DNA of 25,278 nucleotides from a virus. The translations under genes and the position numbers were made by a program. The stretch is from the IMG/VR virus record IMGVR_UViG_3300048922_000258, positions 1-25,278 of that record; one strand, given 5' to 3'. The notes under the pieces were generated by a model, which did not search any database, had not been told where the DNA came from, and saw only the letters and a program-made list of their open reading frames with translations. Positions 6,820 to 14,128 of this stretch are shown piece after piece (the first letter of the stretch is position 1; every line of letters starts with the position of its first letter).

Positions 6820-7434
6820 TTAGACCTCACCTAGGTCCCGTATGAACGATTCGCCCTTCCTCAAAACCGTCGCGAGCAACCGCCCGCCCGCAACCTGCCG
6901 GCCGCTGACCTTATTCAGCCAAGCCGCTTGGATCCGACCAGCGGTCAATACGTCCTCCGGCGCAAAGCTGTCCGGCCTACCCCGCAGCGGCTCTCCAGGG
7001 GAAGCCAGCCCCCCTTCCAGCCGCTGCACCCGCGTAGGCTCCTCGCTGACACTTTTGGCATACGCTGTCGCCACCATGCGGTTCGCCTGCGGCGACCACC
7101 CACCCAGGACAAGCTCCGTCCCCATTTCCGACCGTCCAATCCCTGCGTCCTGCGCGGCCTTCTCGTAGGCGGGCCACAGCTGGTCAACGACCAGCCCAAG
7201 CTCCCTGCCGAGCTGCTCCATGGTGAAGTCCGCGCGGAAGCTAGCTTGCAGGGCAAGTTCGTAAATAAGGAGAAAGAACCGCGCGCTCCCGCGCGTCGCG
7301 AGCACCAGATTGTGTTGCGGGATCAGCAGCGCCTTAGCGCCGGCCGACTTGGCTGCAGTGCGCGTGTCCTCGGCCAGCGTGTCGACGGCGACAAGCAGTT
7401 GATCCGGCGATAGCAAAACGTTGAGGATGCTCAA
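6820..7434 (-). CDS. Proteasome/HslV-like Ntn-hydrolase candidate
   Basis: This is a 204-aa product. The only usable start after an in-frame TGA (7459-7461) is TTG at 7434; no good ribosome site precedes it. After removal of Met the chain begins Ser-Ile-Leu-Asn. Numbered from that Ser, Asp lies at 17 (LLVAVDT) and Lys at 33 (SAGAKALLI), the exact spacing of Thr1, Asp17 and Lys33 in proteasome beta subunits and HslV. The surrounding pattern also fits: strand, DG-like turn, strand LVAVD, then AKALLIPQHNLVLATRGSARFF, matching the family's KKV..I...I.GT.AG.AAD and leading into a helix. A later LVLGGWSPQANRMVATAY resembles the family's central strands. It could be an amidohydrolase or protease with a serine nucleophile; partner and substrate are unknown. 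The fold call is by eye. Confidence 0.55.
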   Translation of the reverse strand: MSILNVLLSPDQLLVAVDTLAEDTRTAAKSAGAKALLIPQHNLVLATRGSARFFLLIYELALQASFRADFTMEQLGRELGLVVDQLWPAYEKAAQDAGIGRSEMGTELVLGGWSPQANRMVATAYAKSVSEEPTRVQRLEGGLASPGEPLRGRPDSFAPEDVLTAGRIQAAWLNKVSGRQVAGGRLLATVLRKGESFIRDLGEV

Positions 7435-7499
7435 GGCTCGGGTCCGTTTGGGGCCGACTCACTATTGCCGCAACTCAACCGTCTGTCTATGGAGGCCCC

Positions 7500-7784
7500 A
7501 TGCTCACCGCCCCCCCGCTGGCGCATCGCCTTGAACAGGTCGAAGCGCAACTGGAGGCCCAAAGTGGCTACATCAAGGCACTGGAATATGGCTTGCGCGC
7601 GACCATTGCAGCGCATCCCGCCAGTCAGACACTTTCTCTGCTCTGGGCCAACATGCTGCCCCATATTTCGGAGCAACATGCCGGCTTAGGAAGCTGCGAT
7701 TTTAATACTGCGCTCCAGCGAAGCCTGAGGCTCGTCGGAGCGCAGATTGACGAGTCAGCGCCTACTCACTCCACCGACGCGTAG
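7500..7784 (+). CDS. Small coiled-coil protein of unknown function
   Basis: This is a 94-aa product from ATG 7500, with GGAGG at 7491-7495 four bases upstream. Residues 9-35 (RLEQVEAQLEAQSGYIKALE) form a heptad-like helix suited to dimerisation. The rest is a short mixed segment with LLWANMLPHISEQ. No known domain is recognised. It is divergent from the Ntn-hydrolase candidate and converges on the BLUF gene, overlapping its 3' end by 19 bases. An 82-codon minus-strand frame across the same DNA is less convincing, because this strand has the better ribosome site. Confidence 0.6.
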   Translation: MLTAPPLAHRLEQVEAQLEAQSGYIKALEYGLRATIAAHPASQTLSLLWANMLPHISEQHAGLGSCDFNTALQRSLRLVGAQIDESAPTHSTDA

Positions 7785-8215
7785 TGCGAAACAATGCCAG
7801 TCAGGAAGTCGATTGCAGTCGGGTTCCTGCCACGCGGGTCGCCCCGGAGTTTGAACCCAGTCCAATCCGCAGTTGCAAGACGCCCCACCTCTGCAGCTTC
7901 GGCCGGCAGCCATTTCATCGGCCAGAACGGCAAGCGCCGCGTAGCAACATTCCCCCGGTGAAGCTCCATGATTTCGCTGTGGCTGCTTGAACCGAGAACC
8001 CGTGAATAGGCCACATCCACGCCATCAGCCGGCCCCTCGATGTACTGCAAAAAGCGGGCTCCATCGAACAGCACAACACCGGTGACACCGGCTTCCAGAT
8101 TAAATCGAGCAGCGTCGTCAACTAGCTCGCACAACTTACTGCTATGCAACCCAAGCGCGTCTCCAGCGATCCCGGCCGTTGCTACGCTCACATACACCAC
8201 CGCCTTAATAGGCAC
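7766..8215 (-). CDS. BLUF-domain blue-light sensor protein
   Basis: This is a stand-alone BLUF domain that would bind FAD and sense blue light. GTG 8215 is chosen because AAGGAG (8226-8231) lies about ten bases upstream; GTG 8221 is possible. That gives 149 aa, whereas the open frame runs back to 8293. Key flavin-site residues are all present: Tyr8 (AVVYVS), Asn39 (ARFNLEAGVTG) and Gln57 (RFLQYIEGP). Asn39-Gly46-Gln57 has the same spacing as Asn45-Gly52-Gln63 of AppA, and the later FWPM matches the AppA Trp104/Met106 pair. The first loop is about seven residues longer than in AppA. No output domain is attached, so signalling would need a partner. It is divergent from the SRAP gene. Confidence 0.88.
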   Translation of the reverse strand: MPIKAVVYVSVATAGIAGDALGLHSSKLCELVDDAARFNLEAGVTGVVLFDGARFLQYIEGPADGVDVAYSRVLGSSSHSEIMELHRGNVATRRLPFWPMKWLPAEAAEVGRLATADWTGFKLRGDPRGRNPTAIDFLTGIVSHYASVE

Positions 8216-8364
8216 GCGCACATCTCTCCTTGCTAGATCCCCCCCGAGCCCAGCCCCGGAACCGTACCATCTAAAACAGATCGTATGGCTCAATCTGGTG
8301 AAAATGTGCGCTCCATCCCGAACGATTCACGTAGCGGGGACACCCTCAGCCTCACTCTTCAGCT

Positions 8365-9030
8365 ATGTGCGGAAGATTCGTTCAGCTCCCCGTTGTCGAC
8401 TTTGGCCAGCCCGGTCTGGCTGACCTCGCCCCCGGCTTGGCCAGCATCGAACCGAGCTACAACCTCGCCCCGACCCAGCGGGCCTCGATCATCCTCGACC
8501 GCGGCGAAGGGCGGCAGGTCACCCGGATGGCCTGGGGCCTGCTGCCGTTCTGGGCCAAGGCCAAGGGCCTGCAGGGCAAGACCATTAACGCTCGCATCGA
8601 GACGGTGGCCGAGAAGAACGCCTTCAGGACCGCCTTCAAGAAGCGCCGCTGCGTCATCCCCATGGCCGGGTACTACGAATGGTCGGTGAGCCCGGAGGAC
8701 GGGAAGAAGGATCCATGGTTCATCCACGCCGCCGGGCCGCTGCTGGCGGCCGGCCTGTGGGAAGACAGCAGCCCGCTTCTGCCCGACGGCAACCTGGGCA
8801 CCTTCACCATCATCACCGGCGACAGCAGCGGCGTCTCGGCGGATATCCACGACCGAATGCCGGTCTGGTTGCAGGCCGGTCAGATCGATGACTGGATGAC
8901 CGCCAGCGCCGGTGATGCCATGGCCATGCTCCTGGCCAGCGAACCGCCGGCCATGGAGGCCTACCGCGTCAGCCGCGCGGTCAACACCCCGCGCAACAAC
9001 ACCGAGGGGCTGTTGGAGCCTGTGGCTTAA
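8365..9030 (+). CDS. SRAP/YedK-HMCES family abasic-site processing protein
   Basis: Family members cap abasic sites in single-stranded DNA by a thiazolidine crosslink to Cys2. The mature N-terminus MCGRF places the catalytic cysteine correctly and fixes the start at 8365, although no ribosome site is visible upstream. Further hallmarks are YNLAPTQ (residues 32-38), INARIET (about 74-80, with the active-site Asn), CVIPMAGYYEW with the catalytic Glu (about 96-106), and DIHDRMPVW with the active-site His (about 160). The 221-aa length is typical. Older annotation calls this an SOS response-associated peptidase. In a prophage it could protect phage or host DNA during damage or replication; that is inference. 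Its stop overlaps the stop of the converging 65-aa gene. Confidence 0.93.
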   Translation: MCGRFVQLPVVDFGQPGLADLAPGLASIEPSYNLAPTQRASIILDRGEGRQVTRMAWGLLPFWAKAKGLQGKTINARIETVAEKNAFRTAFKKRRCVIPMAGYYEWSVSPEDGKKDPWFIHAAGPLLAAGLWEDSSPLLPDGNLGTFTIITGDSSGVSADIHDRMPVWLQAGQIDDWMTASAGDAMAMLLASEPPAMEAYRVSRAVNTPRNNTEGLLEPVA

Positions 9031-9224
9031 ACCTGCGGTTGGGCAACAATCTCCTCGGCGCCCAGGTCGTACTCGGCCGCCGTCACGTACGGGGCCGCGG
9101 CCTGCGGGGAAACGAAGAAGTTGAAGATGGCACCGGAGCCATCGATCGCGCGGAAGATCAACTGCACCTTCCCCGGGTTATCCGCGTTCTCGATCTTCTG
9201 GTACAGCTGTGCACGTGCAAGCAT
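9027..9224 (-). CDS. Small hypothetical protein after the tail-fibre gene
   Basis: This is a 65-aa product. ATG 9224 has AGGAGA (9231-9236) at ideal spacing; upstream in-frame codons back to 9269 lie in the terminator and are rejected. The sequence has alternating strands (KVQLIFRAI, GAIFNFFV) and an acidic C-terminus, with no known motif. It lies just beyond the terminator of the tail-fibre gene, so it depends on read-through or its own promoter. It could be a fibre chaperone or a cargo gene; neither can be shown. Confidence 0.6.
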   Translation of the reverse strand: MLARAQLYQKIENADNPGKVQLIFRAIDGSGAIFNFFVSPQAAAPYVTAAEYDLGAEEIVAQPQV

Positions 9225-9240
9225 GGTGTATCTCCTGTAG

Positions 9241-9267
9241 AAAAAGCGGGGCAAGAGCCAGCCCCGC
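9241..9267 (-). terminator. Terminator of the late (tail) operon
   Basis: On the minus strand, GCGGGGC, an eight-base loop and GCCCCGC are followed directly by TTTTT (the AAAAA at 9241-9245). It begins six bases after the tail-fibre stop, so it is a convincing end of the late transcript. Confidence 0.85.
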
Positions 9268-9272
9268 ATGGC

Positions 9273-12200
9273 TTACTGCTCGATGGACACAATCGACAGG
9301 CTCTGGGTGATGTTCTGACTATCAAAGCTTCCCGACTGGTGGGTCACATTCTGTTCGGTGAAGCTGACGATCTCGGCACGATAGCTGCGCCGCGTGGTGC
9401 CATTGACGTTGTCGTTAAGTGTCACCGACGCGTTCCACACAGAATCCGCAATGTCGGGCCCATCTGTTTCGTTGCGGATGTCCACGCTGCCAGTGATCTG
9501 GATCTGCTGCCATAGCGCTTCACCTTGACCGTCCAGCTGACGATAAAGGTTTATGACACCACCGTTGCTGCCAGCACCTGCAACGAAACCCTGAGATCCA
9601 AGCGCAGTTTTCCTGCGGATGTGTCGTCGGTTGAAGCCGACCACCACCTGCTTGTTCCGTCCGTTGGTATCGAACGGGCCTACTAGCACGCTTGTGCCAA
9701 TCGTCTGCGTGGTCGTGGACTGTGCCGCATTGCGCAGGATACCGGCAGCGATGGAGCCGCCCCAATACGCGTTACCGTTGCGATCCATCCACATGGTGGC
9801 GTTGGCCTTGTTGGCGTTGGCCGCTCCCACGTTGGGACCGAAGTAATCGATCAACCCGTCAGCACCAAAGTTGTTGCCGATGATGCGCTGCGAGTTGCCC
9901 GACCACACGCGCAGATAGCCCTGCGTCATTTCAAAACCGTCAGCACCGCCTGGCGTGAGAATGTTGACCGCATTCGCCAGGATGTTGAGCGCCGAAGTTT
10001 GCCCAGTGATACCCAGCTGCATACCGGCGCTGATGCCGTTGGCCTGCACTGCCAAGTTCCACTGAGCAGACGCCTGATCGCCAGGCTCATACGGCGGTGG
10101 TTTAGTGGCACCCGCTGCGACTTCGCACACCATCGGGTATACGATCCAGAAGTATGGATCACTCTCGTTGTTGCCGCTGATCTGCACAATCAACCTACCG
10201 CGAACAGTACCCTGCGGCGGCGAACCGATGAAGAAGTCTCGCGGGTACTGTGCGAGGCTCGCATTGCTCTGGCCACGTGGCGGGTTAATCGACGTTCCCA
10301 TGTAGCCGACAACCTTTCCTTGGAAGTCAACGCATTCCACAAGCAGCTGACTGCGGCACCGGTGAGTGTTGACATAGGCTGAGACGCAATAGGTCTTGGC
10401 AACATCAAGCGGGAACGAATGGTTCTGCATCGCCACGTTGTCAGCTGCGCCAACGTTGTAATAGCCCGATTTGCGCGATCCCAGCGCCGATTTGACTCCG
10501 AAAGGTATGTAAGGAATGCTCCCGCCACCGGGCAGAGGATCGCCAAGTTCCTGCCAGCCGGATGGATTCCAATCCCAGCCCCACCCAGTGCGATCCCAAT
10601 TCGGGAAGCTGCTGTTGGGAATCAGATTGCCACCACCACCTTGATTGTTGACCTGCACGCGCATTTCTTGCACGACAGATGCATCAGCCTTACCGGCGAC
10701 CGATGCTTGCACGCCGCTGATCAAACTGGCCTGAGCATTGATCTGCTCACCCTGCTGAGTGACGGTGGCGGTCAAGGAGTTGACGCCACTTGCCGCCGCG
10801 TTAGCAGTCAGAGCAGCGTTGTATCCCTCAGTCGCGTCCTGCAACACGATGTCATCGAACTCAATGTTCGCGCCATTGTTGGCTGTGCTGGAGACTGCAA
10901 CCTGCAGGACTGCCTGATTCTTGCCCTCGGGAACGGTCAAGTAACCCGAGATCCTGACGTAAGAGCCGAACGGAATGTTCGCAGCACTGATCGTGGCGAA
11001 GTTGGGATAGCTCAACCCCGTATTGTTCAAGCTCTGCGCCATACGCAGCTGCGCGCTGCCTGCCGTGTCGTTCACGCCGGATCGAGTAACCCATGCCTCG
11101 GCGTAGTACACCCGACCGGGCGTAACGTCGAATGTCTGCAGCGGCGCGGATCGCGTCCCACCACCATCCAACTTCATGCGGAGAGAGCGTGATCCTGTCC
11201 GACCATTGGCGACAACGACCGCATAGTTGCCGACCGAGAAGCCTTCCGCCTTCGCTTCAAAGCTGCCGTCAAGGAACATGTTGTTCCCAGCCCGATTGGC
11301 TTGCTCCAGGTTCGCAGCGACGGTCGTGACTGCTTGTCCCTGTGCGCTAACTACTCCCTGCAGGTTGGCGACGGTTCCAGTCAGCGTTGCAGTTGCGGAT
11401 GCGTTGGAAGCCCCTTGGGCTTGAATTTCATCAATAGACGGCTTGTAGCCACTGGCAACACTACCCGCCTCCAACTGGACGTTGTCCCATTCGACCCACT
11501 GGTCCGGAGCGTTCGTGCCATACGCGCGGATGTAAACACGGGCGCTCACGGCCGCCGCCGGGGCATTTGCGGTCGTGAACGTACGCCGCATCCACCCGCC
11601 AGCGGTAATGGTCTGATTCCCTGGCGTTCCGGTATACGAAATGACAGCGCCACTGCTGTCGCGCCAAGCCACTTGAAGGAACCAGCGCGTACCAACCGTG
11701 CCGCGCAAGTACGCCGACAAGGTCACTGGCTGACCAGGAATAATCTTCGATGGCAGGATCGTCTGGTTGGTCTGGAACTCCCAGTAGCCAGTGGTCGGTA
11801 CGTTGGCCATGTCCCAGCGAGCCGCCTTTGAACTGCTGGGAAGCGCCGAATCGACGTAAGTACGCGTCACCACCCCGCTGCCGAGCCCAGCGCTTGAGCC
11901 TGCCCACCCCGCAGCGCCGCCACCTCCGCTCTCAAAACCGCTGTTACCCAGCAAGTTGTCTCCGCCGACACTGGCCAGAGACGCCGACACGTTGGTGATC
12001 GCATTGCCCACGCTGGCAATGTCGTTGCCTTGCAGCGTGACCTGGGACTGCAGCAACTGCAGCGCCGAGTTGCTCGCCTTTCCCTCAACGTCCGTGCGCA
12101 GCGCACTGATCAGATTGGCCTGGGCGCTGATCTGACCACCTTGGATCTGAACGGTATTGCTCAGGGCCTGCAGCCCATCCGCGTTGGCAAGTACGTCCGT

Positions 12201-14120
12201 CACCTCCTCAACCATCACGTCGTCAACGCGCAGCACACCTGCGGTGTGGTCGCAGACGATGTTCAGCCGAAGCGCCGAGATGGTAGTGGCGGTTACCACC
12301 GACTCAACCTTTGTCCAGTCGGTGCGCCCCGCGGCAAACGCCAGGCCCGCGACCAGACCACCGTCTTGGTTTCCAATTCGCACCTTGCCGTTTCCGGAGC
12401 TGCCGTTGTAGTCGGCGTCTGTCTGGTAGTAGGCGCTCACGCGGTACTTCTTGCCGGTGAACACCGGCATGTTGGCACCACCATTTGCATTGATAGTGCG
12501 GATGCCCGACGCGCCAAGGACCCGCAGGCACTTCCCGGTGCGACCCTCAGCCACCACTGCCACTGTAGGCGTATTGGGGAATGTCCAGCCGCCGTCGTGC
12601 TCGAAGCTGCCGTCGAGCACCATATTGCTTCCCTGAGCAATCAGCCCTGGCAACTTCGCATTGACCGCCGTCACGGCCTGACTGAGGGCCGCAACGTCGC
12701 TCACCCTGGCCAGTGCCTCTTCGGTCACCGACGCCGCGGTGGCAAGGCCGCCGGCGCCGGCGGGCATGCGCGCCTCCATCAAGCTGATGCGCTGCACCTG
12801 CGCGCTGTCGGCGGCCACTCGCGCTTTCAACTCTTCATAGGCGAGGCCTGCCGTCAGCTGTAGCGGATCCGTGCCGGTGTAGTTGCCCCGCAGCTGCACA
12901 GCCAGGGTGTTGCGCTGGCTCGCCTCCGCAGCGATCGCGTTGGTGCGAGCAACCGTCTCGGCCTGCACCAGCGCCACAGACGCGCCCGGCGTCGGGCGGC
13001 CGACCGCCACCCAGTCCACCAGGTAGTAGTTCGCCACCGCCTGCGCCACGCCCGGCTGCAGGCGGATCCGGTCGACGGTGCCCGGCCACCAGGCAATGTC
13101 CTGCACATCCACCGTGGCCACGCCGTTGGCGTCCCACGCCGGCTCGGCGATGGACACGCGCTTCTGCGTGTTCCAGGCCTGATCGGTCGGCGTGATCCAC
13201 TGCAGGAAGCCGGCCCACGTCGGCGAGCCAACTCGCTTCACGCGCAGCTTCACGAAGCGGTATGCGCTGCCGTCCACGGCTAGCGCCGCCGGCGACTGCA
13301 CCCACGGGGTCGCCGCGGCATTGGCCGGCCGCAGCCAGCCGTCCACCAGCGTCGGCGTGCCATTGCCGGTCCAGCCCTCCACCGTCTGGTCGAAATACCA
13401 GATGGACCGGCTGTCGAACTGCGTGCCGCTGCCGGCGGCCACCTCGGCTACCTGGCGAGCGAGGGATTCGACCGCGCTCTGCCGGGTCTGCTGCTCCAGG
13501 CTGATCGCAGCCTCGCGGGCCAGCTTCTCGTTCAGCACCGCATCGGCCCGGGCACGCGCCTCGTCGGCGATGCCCTGCATGGCTTCGGCGTACTGCTGCT
13601 GGCGCAGAGTCGCCTCGGCCAGCAGATCCTGCGCAGCCTGCGCCATGGCAGCCGCTCGGGCCGCGGCTTCGGCAGCGTCGGCCCGCATGCGTGCCAGGGT
13701 CTCGGCGGCCAGCTTCTCCTGCTGCTCCACCAGGTCGGCAGTGGTGGTAGGCGGGGTGGCCTCCACCGTGCTGCCGGCACCGGGCTTGCCGCGCACGGTC
13801 GGGGTGATCCGGAACCACCACTTCTGGCCGCTGCCGTCGCTGTAGAGGTAGCGGGTCTCGGCGGTCCGGTGAATCTCGGTCCACGGACCTTGCGCGGACG
13901 GCCCGCGCTCGATCACGTAGACCACGCCTTCCTGGTCAACAGCCGCCCACTCCAGCAGTACGCCATCGGCCACCGGGTTCGGGGTAACCCCGTCCACCGG
14001 CGGCACGGCGGCTGCCTTGTACGGCATCGGAAACCAGTTGGCGTAGCGCGGCGCGGCCGGCGACGGGGAGGGCAAAGCGCTCCCGCCGATATCCACCAGC
14101 GTGAGTTTCCGTTGCAGCAT
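9273..14120 (-). CDS. Modular tail fibre / tail-tip receptor-binding protein
   Basis: This 1615-aa protein starts at ATG 14120 with GAGG upstream. An N-terminal fibronectin-III-like module lies at about 45-125 (VLLEWAAVDQEGVVYVIERG). A long alanine-rich coiled coil follows at about 126-225. Then come five jelly-roll, carbohydrate-binding-like modules starting near residues 235, 497, 718, 943 and 1163; the last four open with near-identical signatures (NMVLDGSFE, NLLGNSGFES, NMFLDGSFE, NLIPNSSFP). They are separated by helical stalk segments of repeated form (VTLQGNDIASV, VTQQGEQINAQ). A GpJ-like C-terminal part (QWNLAVQANGISAGMQLGIT) precedes a terminal beta domain. It presumably projects from the tail tip and binds a surface glycan. 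The large GpJ hub portion is missing here; the 18908-20875 gene may supply it. Confidence 0.88.
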   Translation of the reverse strand: MLQRKLTLVDIGGSALPSPSPAAPRYANWFPMPYKAAAVPPVDGVTPNPVADGVLLEWAAVDQEGVVYVIERGPSAQGPWTEIHRTAETRYLYSDGSGQKWWFRITPTVRGKPGAGSTVEATPPTTTADLVEQQEKLAAETLARMRADAAEAAARAAAMAQAAQDLLAEATLRQQQYAEAMQGIADEARARADAVLNEKLAREAAISLEQQTRQSAVESLARQVAEVAAGSGTQFDSRSIWYFDQTVEGWTGNGTPTLVDGWLRPANAAATPWVQSPAALAVDGSAYRFVKLRVKRVGSPTWAGFLQWITPTDQAWNTQKRVSIAEPAWDANGVATVDVQDIAWWPGTVDRIRLQPGVAQAVANYYLVDWVAVGRPTPGASVALVQAETVARTNAIAAEASQRNTLAVQLRGNYTGTDPLQLTAGLAYEELKARVAADSAQVQRISLMEARMPAGAGGLATAASVTEEALARVSDVAALSQAVTAVNAKLPGLIAQGSNMVLDGSFEHDGGWTFPNTPTVAVVAEGRTGKCLRVLGASGIRTINANGGANMPVFTGKKYRVSAYYQTDADYNGSSGNGKVRIGNQDGGLVAGLAFAAGRTDWTKVESVVTATTISALRLNIVCDHTAGVLRVDDVMVEEVTDVLANADGLQALSNTVQIQGGQISAQANLISALRTDVEGKASNSALQLLQSQVTLQGNDIASVGNAITNVSASLASVGGDNLLGNSGFESGGGGAAGWAGSSAGLGSGVVTRTYVDSALPSSSKAARWDMANVPTTGYWEFQTNQTILPSKIIPGQPVTLSAYLRGTVGTRWFLQVAWRDSSGAVISYTGTPGNQTITAGGWMRRTFTTANAPAAAVSARVYIRAYGTNAPDQWVEWDNVQLEAGSVASGYKPSIDEIQAQGASNASATATLTGTVANLQGVVSAQGQAVTTVAANLEQANRAGNNMFLDGSFEAKAEGFSVGNYAVVVANGRTGSRSLRMKLDGGGTRSAPLQTFDVTPGRVYYAEAWVTRSGVNDTAGSAQLRMAQSLNNTGLSYPNFATISAANIPFGSYVRISGYLTVPEGKNQAVLQVAVSSTANNGANIEFDDIVLQDATEGYNAALTANAAASGVNSLTATVTQQGEQINAQASLISGVQASVAGKADASVVQEMRVQVNNQGGGGNLIPNSSFPNWDRTGWGWDWNPSGWQELGDPLPGGGSIPYIPFGVKSALGSRKSGYYNVGAADNVAMQNHSFPLDVAKTYCVSAYVNTHRCRSQLLVECVDFQGKVVGYMGTSINPPRGQSNASLAQYPRDFFIGSPPQGTVRGRLIVQISGNNESDPYFWIVYPMVCEVAAGATKPPPYEPGDQASAQWNLAVQANGISAGMQLGITGQTSALNILANAVNILTPGGADGFEMTQGYLRVWSGNSQRIIGNNFGADGLIDYFGPNVGAANANKANATMWMDRNGNAYWGGSIAAGILRNAAQSTTTQTIGTSVLVGPFDTNGRNKQVVVGFNRRHIRRKTALGSQGFVAGAGSNGGVINLYRQLDGQGEALWQQIQITGSVDIRNETDGPDIADSVWNASVTLNDNVNGTTRRSYRAEIVSFTEQNVTHQSGSFDSQNITQSLSIVSIEQ

Positions 14121-14128
14121 GAGTTACC

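Noticed and set aside
7431-7679. 82-aa minus-strand frame ending in TTGA at the Ntn-hydrolase start
   Set aside because: The TGA overlap with the TTG start is suggestive, but the opposite strand has a better ribosome site and a plausible coiled-coil protein.
12835-13884. 349-aa minus-strand frame inside the fibre gene
   Set aside because: It is an alternate frame of the alanine-rich coiled-coil region, with shadow composition of Arg/Gly/Pro repeats.
9273-14120. CRISPR-like repeats within the fibre gene
   Set aside because: The recurring segments are protein-module repeats of irregular spacing, not short identical repeats with unique spacers.
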